Positions 28,456-40,062 of a stretch of DNA of 64,000 nucleotides are shown here, piece after piece. The notes under the pieces were generated by a model. It did not search any database, was not told the origin of the DNA, and was given only the letters and a program-made list of their open reading frames with translations. A program made the position numbers and the translations under genes. This stretch comes from Basidiobolus meristosporus CBS 931.73 (Eukaryota; Basidiobolomycota; Basidiobolomycetes; Basidiobolales; Basidiobolaceae): positions 124,001-188,000 of the forward strand of contig MCFE01000042.1 in the NCBI GenBank assembly GCA_002104905.1, given 5' to 3'. Position 1 is the first letter of the stretch. Each line of letters starts with the position of its first letter.

Positions 28456-28461
28456 CTTATA
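28456..28461 (-). promoter_or_regulatory. TATA-like box, protease copy 2
   Basis: TATAAG on the minus strand, 50 nt upstream of the ATG at 28406, conserved with copy 1. Confidence 0.5.
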
Positions 28462-29041
28462 CCTGATTCAGACCTTGGCTTGTAGGATAAGAATTTAGCC
28501 TCATCAGCGATCATCATATCCCGATTCTCACATGGCTGAACATGCCAGTACGGAAAGCAACCAGGTATTACTCTATATCCTTCGGTCCCGGATATTCCAA
28601 GTATTCTTCAAGTGGCCTATAATGAAAACCAGAGATAAGAGCAAATCTGTATAAGTGATCAGAGTTGTCAAAATTAGCAAATCACTGATCCTACTTTTCC
28701 AGGTTTAGTGCCAATCCTGCGTTGTTGCGATCCTAGAGGTTCTTGTTTATATCTCTAACTAATTTTAAGATTAAATCCGTATATCAATACAACATATATT
28801 CCATCATAAAGTTACATCTGAAGTTATGTGATGTTGTCCGTGCTTGTTGGTGTTACCACTGTAAACAGTGCAACGATTCCGTTATTTTGATATGAAAGCA
28901 TTGGCACTTACATGTTGCTTTCTCACTTCTCTTGATTATTGCTTCGACTGTTGTGGTTCTGCTATCGCCCCGAGAGACGATATTGACCATTAAAAGATTG
29001 AAATTTGGTTGATAACCAACTGTGGATAATTAATTGTATTT

Positions 29042-31930
29042 ATGGTAACTCCTAAAAATAATCCTCACAAACCTCCGTCACGTAGATTGTCCACGCGTTC
29101 GACGCGAGCTCAAGCTCAGAGAAGTATACTAGATTTTACTCAACGCACACTTGAGTCCAAGTAAGTATTTATGTCAAGAATACTTTACGTTGCTCTTGGG
29201 AAGTTGACATTGTTGTTCCTTTTTCTGGTTATCTTCCGAGAAGAACGGTAAAAATATTCGAGCCTTTAAATCCCGACTTTTCCTCATTTCTTTTTCAAAA
29301 AGCCACTTCAAAATTCTCTCTCACCATTACAAAGCGAACTTGGATATCCCAATTCAAGACGCCTAATGCGCTCCCAATCTTTCCAGAGCCACACTGAAGG
29401 TATTCTATACACTATATATTAACTCTCCTTTCAAGTGCTAAGCTTGATATATATATGTATATAGAAGATTTACCTTCGGATGAAGAAAAGCAAATAGAAT
29501 TAGCCATAGCCCTTAGTCTTCAAGAGGCAGAGAATCAGGAGAAGCAATCGCTCACTGAGGATTGTAGTGTAGAGATTCTTGACATTTCGCCCCGCAAAAT
29601 GTATCATTCTGATTTTGAGCACGATACAGACGCTAGCTTAGGTACTTGATTGGCCCGATTATCTCATCTGTCCACTTTTTCCTAAGCTCACCTTCACGTT
29701 ATAAGACAGGGAGAATGAGATACTAGAATTTGACTTAACTGAACTTGAAGAATTGCCCGACAAAGATGACATAATATCAACTCCAGTGCGGCCGCATTCG
29801 AAGTCAGCATTGAACACTGGGACTCTACATCGCTTTGCTAGCAAGCTTAATGTGACAACTCCAAAATCGAGCCCAATCGACACTGTACATTCAAGCATTT
29901 TAAACGCACCTTTTGAAGGACGTTCACAGACTTCATCCGGTTCCTCCGGGGCTCAGCCTTTCAAATCGCATAACAACTCGAACACGACGCGTATCTCTTC
30001 CACACCGCCAAATTCAAACACGAGGACGCATGCACAGTCTGAGTATTCAACAGCGTGAGTGAAACATCACTGTATGTACATATAAAATCCAACTGGAGTC
30101 TGATATCATATAAAGATTCAAACCATCTAGAATATTTACCGACGGCGACGACAATTATCCTGAGGCTCGAAATTCATCATCGCCATTGTTTAGTCGATCC
30201 TCCTCAAGAATGATTATTTGTAGTAGTCCCGAAGACAACAGCCTGAACGATTTTGATCTTTTACCACCTAAACTTGCCATTCAGTCACCATTCAAGGGCG
30301 GATCTCCCAAAGCTGGCGGGCACTCCCTATACAGCCAAAGAAATACAGCCTCTCCCATTTCGCCCAGAGTCACAAAAAAGATGCCAAAAATATTCCCGGA
30401 CTCTCCACAAAGTGCGAAGAGACAGTTGTACGACGACAAGTTATCGCTTACTCCGACGAAGAGGCGTCCTGAAAGTGCCTACCATCTCGAGTCTGCCAAA
30501 ACAAGATCGTCAATTAAGCGGTCAGAAGAGGTTGAGAGTCCTTCAAAGTATGATAAGGCAAGTTTCCAAGGAAAGATATATGTCGATTTGAGCATCGTAT
30601 TGATTATCACTTTTCAGAAGAGTGATATGATTTCTTGTCCAATATGTCAGAAGGAGTTTTCCAAGAGTGTTGTAGAAGCCCATGCTTCTGACTGTAATGG
30701 GCCAGTGACTCTCGCCACTCTCCGAGGAACAATACATTTGCAGAAAGTTCGTCTGGTAGTTTTGAACCAGAAGGCCAAATCGATATAGACGTCGGCTCCC
30801 AGCGCCCACCACTACCCTCTTCCAGAAGGGGTCAAAGATCTTTTAGAACTGTTGGTGATGGCGCTGATGTATTTCAAATAGCCACGAATAATCATGGGGA
30901 TGATATTGTTGATTTTAGTGATGAAGAGAGCCGGATTTTTGCTCCAGTATCTTCCAAAGGCATTATCCCTGCCCTTCCTCTCTCTCCTAGTAAGCGGTTT
31001 CTTTTGGATATTTTCCTAATACCCTCTTCTAATCATTATCATGGCTTTAAGCCACCTTTGGCCTGGATGATCCATTTGCATCTCACGCTAATTCTGGTCA
31101 AAACAGAGGGAAAGCCAAGGTTAACGTCGCCAATCCCATCAGCCCTCCGAGAATGCAAACTCGGCTAGCAAAGCATAAAGAAAAGATCGGAAAGAAGGAC
31201 AGTTATGGGAATGGTAGTTGTGTATCTAAAAAGCCGCCAAGATCCTTGGGTGAGAGAGCTGTGCCCAACGCTATTGACAGTACAACGCATACTTCGCCAT
31301 TGTTACAACCGCAGCCCTTCGACTTTACTATTGATGATTATGAGAATGGGTATGTTTGGGATAGCGCGTCGTCGGAGCATCTGACCCATAATGGCCAGCA
31401 AGACGCTTTAGCTCAAAATTCAGCTTCTCAAGAGGAGGACGAGGGCTACTCCTCGCCGCTTGAAGGGTTTACCAACTTACATGAGCATACAGATGACCCC
31501 GAATTGATGAAGTATATGAGCCAGTTCGACGCTTCTACCCGCAAGCGAGCCACAAGGAAGGCAAAAGAGCCACAGCCCGATGATTCATCACCACCAGCAT
31601 CCGCCAGCACTAATCGAAAGGCTCAGGGGCGGAGGGGTAAATGGGCAGGCCGACGAAAATGGAAATACCCCAAGAAAAGAGGAGCAAGTGCCTCAAAACC
31701 ATCTAATCGAAGGTAGCTCGTCATTGAGATTTATCGGTATTTACTAGTCTCTTCTTGCAAATATGGCTTGAAGCTCTAACTCTTTAAATAGTTCCAATAC
31801 TGTGACTTCCTTCTCCGGTGGGGTTAGGGTGCCTCAGCATAACTATTACAACGACGATCCTGGATTTGGCCCCGAGGGTTTCCAATGGGAGACCAAAGGA
31901 GTTGCTGCGTATGCTGGCTGGCGAATGTGA
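29042..31930 (+). CDS. Multi-exon UIM and UBZ4 zinc-finger protein (ubiquitin-binding scaffold, unknown)
   Basis: I do not recognise the family. Proposed exons: 29042-29160, a possible 7-nt exon 29241-29247, 29303-29399, 29465-29641, 29706-30054, 30116-30557, 30618 to about 30989 with one unresolved join, 31052-31712 and 31792-31930. Visible motifs: near the N-terminus QRSILDFT, close to a PCNA-binding PIP box; DEEKQIELAIALSLQEAE, a good ubiquitin-interacting motif; and CPICQKEFSKSVVEAHASDC, a C2HC UBZ4 finger as in Rad18 and Spartan. Near the end FSGGVRV resembles a Cdc48/p97-binding SHP box, followed by an aromatic tail ending AYAGWRM. The rest is Ser/Pro-rich with many SP/TP sites. These features suggest a DNA-damage or Cdc48 adaptor; that is inference. 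Just after the finger a frame change is needed (about 30,680-30,800) that I could not settle as intron or indel. The segment 30558-30617 looks like a GC-AG intron. Confidence 0.6.
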
Positions 31931-32553
31931 TTTCCACATATTGTATTGTTCGCTTTCCCTCCCAAGGAAAGCGAGCGTTGTACCATTTTGTATTGACTAG
32001 TAATTTTTGAGAAATCTTGGACAAATCTAATGTAGATGCAAATAATAAGATTCCAAACATTCCATTAATCTATCCCGGAAGAGACTGTGACGAGTATCAA
32101 CTTTGCTGTCTATCATGAAATTGGCCAAAAAGGGGCTGCTGATGAAAATGGCAAAAACACCACAGTTCCCGTGACACAATACACAAGACAAGATCAATCG
32201 ACAATGCACACACAATCTTGAAATAGCACTGAATCCACCCACAGTTATTCCCAAATATATTCTAGTGTCGGGTCATGCTCAAGGGCGCCAAATCGATTGG
32301 ATGGGGGAACCTGTTAATACTATTCAAGCATAAACCATTATCTCCAGGGCGGTGAGGGGATTGAACAACATCAACGGCCAACCTTTTTCTCCTGCACGAC
32401 TACGTGCCTCAAGTCTACTCAGGATTGGTGTATGATCATTCTTCTGGTTACACTGATCCCTCACCAAGCTTGGGTATTTAAATGGTTGATTTGCATCCTG
32501 CATCAGCACTGCCGCTGAGCACATTCTTCAGGTAACCATAACATTAACTAGTA
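31931..32553 (+). promoter_or_regulatory. Intergenic region and promoter of the phosphate transporter
   Basis: No gene is seen. TATTTAAA at 32475-32482 lies about 75 nt before the ATG. At 32394-32407 an inverted pair GCACG-ACTA-CGTGC carries two halves of the CACGTG-type site recognised by Pho4-like bHLH factors, but no complete CACGTG is present, so phosphate control is only suggested. Confidence 0.4.
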
Positions 32554-34029
32554 ATGGCCAACGAACTCCACACCCTGGGTGAAGGAAAGCTCACCGGTTG
32601 GCATCTTCGAGCAATTATCGTGGCCGGGATCGGGTTCTTCACCGATGCTTATGATATTTTTATCATTAATCTGGCGGTGCCCATGATGGGGTACGTCTAC
32701 TATTCCGAGAACAACAACAAGATTCCCAAGCAATACGAAGGTCCATTGAAGGGGGCCACTGCATTCGGCACTCTGATCGGGCAACTGCTCTTTGGCTACC
32801 TGGGAGATCGCCTTGGCAGAAAGAAGATGTATGGTTCAGAGCTGATCATCATTATATTCGCCACCATCTGTTGTGCCATCGCCGGCTCTTGGGCCAAAGG
32901 TCTCAATGTGATCGCAATCCTGGGCTTCTGGAGATTCATTCTTGGTATCGGCATTGGCGGTGATTATCCAGTCTCAGCTGTTATCACCTCAGAGTTCGCA
33001 TCAACCAAACGAAGAGGTATGATGATTGCTGCGGTGTTCGCATCTCAAGGAACTGGAATCCTGGTTGGAGCCTTGTTCACCGTCATCATGCTGGCTATCT
33101 TCAAGGGGGCCATCCGTGCTGACCAGAACAACTTCGACTACGTGTGGAGACTGATGCTGGCGTTCGGATGTGTCCCAGCCATATTCACCGTATACTTCCG
33201 GTTGACCATGCCAGAGTCACCACGCTATACGTTGGAGGTGACTGGAGATGCTGAAAAGGCGGCCTCGGATCTCCGAGGGATCATGGATGTTCCAGACAAG
33301 GACCACGTTGAAGCTCATGATCATATAGCCAAGGTCGACGGCCCGCAACTGACGTTTGCTCAGCACTTTGGACAGTGGAAAAACATGAAGGTTTTGCTTG
33401 GTACCTCGTTGTCCTGGTTCTTCCTTGATATTGCATTCTATGGACTCTCCCTCAACCAATCCTACGTCTTGCAAGCCATTGGGTATTCATCGAAAGGCCT
33501 CTCGCCTTATGACGCGATGTGGACGGAAGCCATTGGAAATCTGATCATCTCGTTGATGGGCACTGTTCCTGGATATTGGTTTACCGTGTTCCTTATTGAG
33601 CGTATGGGCCGTATCAAGATCCAGTTGATGGGCTTTGCCTTGCTTACCATCATCTTCATCGTCCTGTCAGCTGGCTTTTACAAGATTCGAGACACCGCTG
33701 TTGCTCTATTTGTGGCGTTGTTCACTTTGGCTCAATTCTTCTTTAACTTCGGTCCTAACACCACAACATTTGTTCTCCCATCCGAGGTGTTCCCTACCCG
33801 CTTTCGTTCCACAGCCCATGGGATTTCGGCTGCTTCCGGAAAACTAGGCGCCATTGTCGCCACCTTCGGATTCAACCAGCTGGTAGAGATTGGCGGCAAG
33901 GACGGAGAGCACGCTTTTCTCCCTCAAACTCTTGGAATCTTTGCCGCGATCATGTTCCTTGGATTCTTGTCAACCTTCTGGGTGCCAGAGACCAAGGGCA
34001 AATCGTTAGAGGAGATTTCAGGCGAATAA
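32554..34029 (+). CDS. PHO84: Inorganic phosphate:H+ symporter (PHS family, Pho84-like)
   Basis: A single exon of 491 residues with about 12 membrane helices, of the major facilitator superfamily. It imports phosphate with protons at the plasma membrane. Family hallmarks: GFFTDAYDIFIINLAV in helix 1 with the conserved Asp, the MFS motif GYLGDRLGRKKMYG after helix 2, GIGIGGDYPVSAVITSEF in helix 4, MPESPRYTLEV before the central loop, and FFNFGPNTTTFVLPSEVFPTRFRSTAHG in the C-half. The central loop is shorter than in yeast Pho84, giving a total length below the yeast protein. Start context is good and TATA is nearby. Homology is secure; whether it is high- or low-affinity cannot be told. Confidence 0.92.
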   Translation: MANELHTLGEGKLTGWHLRAIIVAGIGFFTDAYDIFIINLAVPMMGYVYYSENNNKIPKQYEGPLKGATAFGTLIGQLLFGYLGDRLGRKKMYGSELIIIIFATICCAIAGSWAKGLNVIAILGFWRFILGIGIGGDYPVSAVITSEFASTKRRGMMIAAVFASQGTGILVGALFTVIMLAIFKGAIRADQNNFDYVWRLMLAFGCVPAIFTVYFRLTMPESPRYTLEVTGDAEKAASDLRGIMDVPDKDHVEAHDHIAKVDGPQLTFAQHFGQWKNMKVLLGTSLSWFFLDIAFYGLSLNQSYVLQAIGYSSKGLSPYDAMWTEAIGNLIISLMGTVPGYWFTVFLIERMGRIKIQLMGFALLTIIFIVLSAGFYKIRDTAVALFVALFTLAQFFFNFGPNTTTFVLPSEVFPTRFRSTAHGISAASGKLGAIVATFGFNQLVEIGGKDGEHAFLPQTLGIFAAIMFLGFLSTFWVPETKGKSLEEISGE

Positions 34030-36716
34030 TTAGAAACCCTTCCTCCTCTGTTAATATCCCAATTGAAGTAACATCGTACATAATAAACCATTCACACTTA
34101 CTTTTGAAGCAGTTCTATACTTAGAGCAGCATTGGTGATATTATTACTTCCATTCTATCTGCTGATGGCGATAGCTCCAATTGACACCCAAACAGTAAAG
34201 GTTTGGCTGATATATGTGTAGGTGAAGGTGGTTTCGGGGGATGTGTTCATAGTGTTCCGTTTTCATATATTCATAATGCATAATGGTCCGTTTTCATCAG
34301 TGACTCCACCCTATTTGTAGTTATCAACATCGGGCTGATACCTCGATGATTCTTAAGTATTGTGGATATACTGAATGGGCAATATCTTCGGAACCTAACT
34401 TCCCATTATCATATCTGGCTTTCCACCACAAATATACACACCATCTTTTTTTCAACAATGAAGACACAATCCGAATCCTCCAATCCATGTCCGAATTCTG
34501 GCTGCTGGGTTGGCACAGGCGAATCTAGAAATGCACATGGCAACAGTACGCGAATATCAAAGTTTAGTGAAAATCTCAAATGTCGGACTGAGGGAGCAAC
34601 GAATCCCACTTTTCATGCAAGACGTGCATAGATATAAAGAATCGTTTTGTGGCTGACTGATGTGTTGGTTTGCAGGATATTAGCAAATTGGTGAAGTCCT
34701 GGATATCATTATTGTCAAATGGACCCAAAATGTGTATACCACTTCAATGAAGATCTAGTAAGCGATATTCCCAAAAATGAGAGGCTTACTCGAACTTTTG
34801 AAATGCGGCTTGGGGGCCATTGGGCAGCTATTCAGTACAAAGTATTTCAATGATTTGTAGCATCTCATCAGAAGATGATCGCAAGTTACATGTGAAGTTT
34901 GAATCTTATGTTGCTGATTGTCAGCTTACCACGCAGATTGTAAAACTTGAATCTTAAACATCGACTAATCCTTAGCATAGTTCCTAAAAACATTTTGTTG
35001 CATTTGTATATTCTCACTAATGGAACCAATATATTATTCCCACTTGATAACGCTTCACAAGCAACGCTATAGCCCCAGCAGCTGTTGTAAATTTGGGATT
35101 TACACCTAAATATTTACATTAGCTTGGTCGTCTAGATCATTCCTCTTTGTCGGGGTTCACTTCGAATATTTTCTCCAAAATGCCAGAGTTGGCACACATG
35201 TTCTCGGGGCCTTGCTTGCAAAAGTATTTATACCACTGGCCATTCATTCATATATACCACTGGCCATTCCAATTATTTTTGACTACCGTAATGAACATGA
35301 TTTGAATGAATATATATGTTTAGATCTACTCAAATGACCAAATGGGTCAAAGCAACGTTTCCTACTGATTCAATAGGAGTTTTATCCCAAACTTTTTTAA
35401 CTTATCCACTGCATTGGGTGTATCGGTGTATCGGTGTATCAGACAATCACTGTTGCAATTAATTACCATGGACTACCAGATGGAAATGATGGTTTACAAA
35501 TCATCATACGGTGTTCAATATTGCAAAGCAAATCCCTCGACCTATTGCTCTTCCCAATACAGAAGCAATGCCGAGAAAATTAGAACTGATCTGTAATAAT
35601 GATATGCACTATTGCATTATTCATGTAACACTGGCATTCTTCAGCATCGGTGAATACATTAGATTTGTGAGTTCTCACCGTATAAACCTATCCCACCCTC
35701 AAGGTATCTCATTCCCTAGTAGCATCACCTACCCGATCATGTTCATATCGGGATTAAGCTTTTACAGCTTACGGCGGATCGTGGTGGTTGAAGTTTAAAA
35801 GCAACTTCCTATGTCATGGAGTAAATCCATGTGGGGAATGGTGGGATGAAACCAGGGCGGTTGAACCAATGGAACTTTGTATGATCTTGGAGACGGATAA
35901 GTCAACCCAGTTAGACCCTAGACCTAATCCGAATGCTGGATTTTATGGCACCATTGAAGTGGACTGAATGGAAACCACACATATCTAGTGGCAACCTTAG
36001 TAAAGATTTCCTTGTCATCTAGCGTTAGAAGTGAAAAGCTGGAATACCTGACAAATTGCTGTAGGCTTATATGGACACAATTACCATGGACAGTAACCGC
36101 TATCATTCATCGTCTACATTCAGCAACACTCTGAATACAGTTGGCGCAGCGGTGAAGGCGACCTCACCCTTCGTACCAGATACTTTATCGTAAAAAGCAC
36201 CAACGCAGATCTCAGTATCAAGCGATCTGATCATCAACACACCTCTGCGAAACCTGATTCCTCACCAAACGGTGTGATCATATATGTTCTAATTCGAAGA
36301 TTAATGGTGTGATGCAAGTCCCATGTTTCAACACCGGAACCGGCTTGATAGGGAAATCAAGTCCTTCCAATGGCCGCAATAGTAACACCTGGACTGATGT
36401 ATTTTCACGCGCTAGTTTGCTGCCATAAAAGGGTACCGATGGTGTGATGTATGCTCGGACCAAGCACTACCATTTGAGGCCCCTCCCAATGCCAAAGATT
36501 GTCAATTTGAAACGGCGAGAAATCCCTTCCATGGCATCATCAATCAAGGTATCTACCATCCGACCTGTGTAACCTGGCTTTGTTAGTATAGATGAGATCT
36601 TGGGAATTGGCAGGGATCAACAAGCAGCGAATGGTGAAAGGCCACACGAGGAATATAACGTTGTTGAAAATCCGGTTTCTCGGTATTCTTGGTATCCGAG
36701 GCCGAACGGTTGATGA
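34030..36716. other. 2.7-kb gene-poor spacer
   Basis: I see no supported gene. All ORFs are short and low-scoring by eye. Small direct repeats occur: TATACCACTGGCCATTC twice at about 35,228-35,270, and GTATCGGT three times at about 35,418-35,440. Sequence is A/T-rich. Confidence 0.5.
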
Positions 36717-36723
36717 TATAAAT
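36717..36723 (+). promoter_or_regulatory. TATA box of the oxidoreductase gene
   Basis: TATAAAT about 38 nt upstream of the ATG at 36761. Confidence 0.5.
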
Positions 36724-36760
36724 GGGAGGAGGGATCCATTCTTCGTTTTACAACTTCACC

Positions 36761-38044
36761 ATGGCACCAAACATTTTTAGTCGTCTCAGAGGACTTGACG
36801 CACCAACCGTCGTTGAGAAATCAAAGGTATTCTGCTGACCAGATTCTTTTGCCTGCCAAATTTTTCTGACCTTCGTACCAGGACGCCGTTCGAATCGGAA
36901 TTTTAGGCGCTGCTAGGATTGCCCCTCAATCATTGATCAGTCCGGCCGCTGGACTGAGCCAGGTGCTGATTGCTGCAGTGGCTGCCAGAGATATCAAAAG
37001 AGCCGAGGTGGGTCAACAATGCTCCACTGATGTATTAAGCATCTGGTGACCATGTTGACATTTCAATTACTTTCAAAGGAATACGCAGTGAAGCACAGTA
37101 TCCCTAAAGCATATGGTAGCTACGAAGAGCTGCTGAATGATACCGAAATTGAAGCCATCTACAACCCCCTTCCTAATGCTTTGCATTACGAATGGACCAT
37201 TAAGGCACTTCAAGGTAAAGGGTGCTTGTTTGAGTACTCTCCGAAATCGGGCTAAAATCTTCGCACAGCGGGAAAGCATGTTTTCCTTGAGAAGCCAGCC
37301 GCATCCAATGGAGAAGAGGCCCAGAGGATCTTGGAGGAATTGCAACAGCATCCGGAATTGGTGATACTAGAGAATTTCCACTATCAATTCCATCCAGCTC
37401 TCCTTCGTTTCCGGGAGTTGGTGAACGACGGAAGGTTGGGTCAGATCAAAAACGTCTCTGCCATCATTCGTTTACCAAATCTGTTCGGTTTGGACGATAT
37501 ACGCTTCAACTACGACCTTGCTGGAGGAATCAACATGGATTTGGGTTGTTACGCGGTTTCCGCCTTGCGGTTCATCACAAATACCGAGCCACTGCGCGTG
37601 CTCGAAGCAGAACCCACCATAGTGAAAGAAAATGTCGAGGGAGAAATGAAGGCGAAGTTGGAATTTCCAGAGGGTATTACCGGAGAGATTCATGTCTCCA
37701 TGATTGAATCTTGGCTTTCCTTCCGAAACTTTCTCCCATTGCTCACAGTCGAGGGAGAGCAGGGAGAGGCAAGTATATCTGCCTTCGTTCTTCCACACAT
37801 GTTCCACACCATCACTTTGAAGAACAAGCGTACTGGTGAAACAGAGTATGAGAAAGTATATGAGGAAGGCCGTTCCTCTTATCAATATTCATTAAAGGCA
37901 TTTGCTGACAAAGTGCGTGGAAAGGCTACCGATTACTGGTATCCTTTCGACAAGAGCGTTGGCAATGCGGTCAGCGTCGATAGGATTTATGAAGGCGCTA
38001 ATATGAAGTTGCGTGGAAAGCCGCTGAACCAATCAAATAATTAA
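36761..38044 (+). CDS. Gfo/Idh/MocA-family NAD(P)-dependent oxidoreductase
   Basis: Exons 36761-36826, 36882-37007, 37079-37214 and 37269-38044 join in frame (introns 55, 71 and 54 nt) to 367 residues. Members oxidise sugars, polyols or dihydrodiols. The N-terminal Rossmann fold shows IGILGAARIAP (about residues 26-36), followed by AVAARD and then YNPLPNALHYEW; the catalytic EKP lysine motif follows in exon 4 (KHVFLEKPAA). The C-terminal half has the GGINMDLGCYAVSALRF motif typical of the dihydrodiol or D-xylose dehydrogenase branch. It is convergent with the FAD monooxygenase and lies 4 kb from the NRPS-PKS, so a role in the same pathway is possible but not shown. Substrate is unknown. Confidence 0.88.
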
Positions 38045-38337
38045 ATCTGCATTTATCCCAAGATTCCCACTCCCCCAGACGAAGCCACTAAATCATCTAG
38101 CCCCAGATCTACTGACAATTAATGGAATTTCCTGAGAGGCTATTGATTACCCACACGCTCCGAATTAACTTTGAATTTACAGAAAATAAAAGGAAAATGC
38201 GGAGCTTATTCTGAGCGTTGGTTGTGATTCATTTCAAAAACCATTTGATTTCATGTAAATTGTAATAATATATAAATTATTGTGAGGATTACGAGGAAGC
38301 CGGTTTGCCATACTACACGCCAAGATTCACCTTCGTC

Positions 38338-40062
38338 TCAGTCATTTGATAGTATGATTCTATTCATATATGTTGCAATGATTGCATGCCCAGAGACTGA
38401 GTTCGCAGCAGCGAGGTAGTTGTCTGGACGGACCAAGAAGAAAACGGAATGAGAAGGCTTGTATTGCTCGACGAAATCACCACTGTCTTCGTACACCTCG
38501 AATGGTGAGTCGGTCAGTCCATTGCTGGTTGGGCAAATGACGCTCACCTGAAGTGCGGTGAAGTCTGAGCGATTGTGTTTCTTGGCCAGGGCTAGGTACG
38601 GCTCAAAATCTAACATCCCGCTGTTCGATGCCCATATGAACAAGTGATAAGCACCCGGGTTCTTCTTGAAGATCTCAAATATTTTGATGAGCTGCCTCCC
38701 TCCTGGACTACGCTTGGAAAGAACGGCGTTCGGAACGCGTTGTCCATTCTTGATAGCTGTAATGGGTGTTTTGAAGTAGCCGACCTCCAGCGGTTTCTCA
38801 GTGAGAAGTCCTTGGGGGTAGGCGATCAGCAGCTGGGACATGTTGTCGAAGAAGGTTTTGTACACGATGGGTAGCTTGCTCAGAGGGGGAAATATCCAAT
38901 CACGTAAGAAGCTCAGCCATCCTGACTCCAGAGTGAAGAACTGACGGAGTGCCGATGTCCCTTTCAATACACCGCGAGCAACCGGTACACGTTCATCCAC
39001 GTAGCTCTTGAGTAGAACATCCGGATTCCCGACCCCCTTAAGGATCAAGTTCAATTTCCACGCAATGTTGAAGGCATCTTGCATTCCAGTGTTCAACCCT
39101 TGAGCGCCCCATGGGCTGTGAATATGCGCTGCATCTCCGGCCAGAATCACTCTTCCAACAACAGTCTGGTCAACCATTCTCTCGTTGACATTATAGGTGC
39201 TATGCCACAGAATCTCTTTCGCGTGGACGGTATAGGGGGTGGTTAACCTGTTGATCAGCTCCATCAAGGACGCTTTGGATAGCTCTTCCTGGCTTGTTTC
39301 GTGGTCCAGCTTGACAAACACCCGATGTACATTGATATCAATTTTGGCAATCGCCAGCATCGCGTCGGAATGCCAAAAGATGGTGGTTTCATCCCTGGAC
39401 GGTAGGTCAGTGTCCATGATTATGTCACAGAGGCCCCATTTCGTCTCGATGGTAACTCCATCGAACTTCGCCCCAAGTTTCTTTCGAACGAAGCTATGGG
39501 CGCCGTCACAACCAAGAAGAAACTTGGATTCGAATTTTCTTATCTCACCCGAGGCGGATTTTAGTGTAGAAATGACCTTCTGATCATTGGATTGAACGAA
39601 ATCAGTAAGCTCCCAACCGGTTTCTACCTGCTTGTGGTAAACATTTTCCAGCTCCTCCCTCAGGTATTGCTCGGTTTTCCATTGGGGAATGAACAGAAGG
39701 AATGGATAGTCGGATCGTACCGAGCCAAGATACGGAAGGGTAGCGACCATGGTGCCTTTGGAAAAAAATCGAATGGCCTTGTTTAGCGTAGCCACGCCGT
39801 TTTCTTGGAATTTCTTTGCGAGATCCATCTGGTCCAGAATCTCCATCATGCGGGCCTGCAGGGAGATGGCTTTGGACAAACGAGCATCATACGCTACCTT
39901 ATCAACCTGAAAGAAGGAGTTGGTTAGTAGGCTTGGGCGAATTAAGTGGCTAGACAGACTTACAATTCGGAATGGAACACCAAGGCGGGCAAGACTAAGG
40001 GCAGCAAACAGGCCAACGCTTCCGGCGCCAATAATTAGCACTTCAGTAGAGTTTTCAGACAT
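38338..40062 (-). CDS. FAD-dependent aromatic-type monooxygenase (PheA/TfdB/UbiH fold)
   Basis: Exons 40062-39964 and 39906-38338 give 555 residues. The 57-nt intron has GTAAGT, a perfect TACTAAC branch site and TTTCAG; since it is in frame, unspliced sequence also reads through. Class A flavin monooxygenases hydroxylate aromatic or polyketide substrates using NAD(P)H and oxygen. The motifs are GAGSVGLFAALSLARLG (GxGxxG, residues about 11-27), the GCDGAHSFVRKKLG (DG) motif, and GRVILAGDAAHIHSPWGAQG (GD motif) with GLNTGMQDAFNIAWKL after it. The C-terminal thioredoxin-like region of phenol hydroxylases is partly present. I chose the ATG at 40062, next to the flavin site; an upstream ATG-like codon at 40113 is possible. 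It may tailor the NRPS-PKS product. Confidence 0.88.
   Translation of the reverse strand: MSENSTEVLIIGAGSVGLFAALSLARLGVPFRIVSLSSHLIRPSLLTNSFFQVDKVAYDARLSKAISLQARMMEILDQMDLAKKFQENGVATLNKAIRFFSKGTMVATLPYLGSVRSDYPFLLFIPQWKTEQYLREELENVYHKQVETGWELTDFVQSNDQKVISTLKSASGEIRKFESKFLLGCDGAHSFVRKKLGAKFDGVTIETKWGLCDIIMDTDLPSRDETTIFWHSDAMLAIAKIDINVHRVFVKLDHETSQEELSKASLMELINRLTTPYTVHAKEILWHSTYNVNERMVDQTVVGRVILAGDAAHIHSPWGAQGLNTGMQDAFNIAWKLNLILKGVGNPDVLLKSYVDERVPVARGVLKGTSALRQFFTLESGWLSFLRDWIFPPLSKLPIVYKTFFDNMSQLLIAYPQGLLTEKPLEVGYFKTPITAIKNGQRVPNAVLSKRSPGGRQLIKIFEIFKKNPGAYHLFIWASNSGMLDFEPYLALAKKHNRSDFTALQVSVICPTSNGLTDSPFEVYEDSGDFVEQYKPSHSVFFLVRPDNYLAAANSVSGHAIIATYMNRIILSND

Larger units (their letters stand above)
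26630..28870. repeat. Second unit of a tandem segmental duplication
   Basis: This segment repeats 22,850-26,040 in the same order and orientation: arrestin piece, arrestin 3' flank, protease gene on the minus strand, protease upstream region. Protease coding sequence is nearly identical over long stretches between the copies, while flanks have diverged, which suggests duplication followed by selection or gene conversion in the coding part. Confidence 0.75.

Noticed and set aside
36100-36300. Possible tRNA in the 34-36.7 kb spacer
   Set aside because: A few box-like words occur (GTTGGCGCAGCGG), but no matching B box and no cloverleaf could be drawn.
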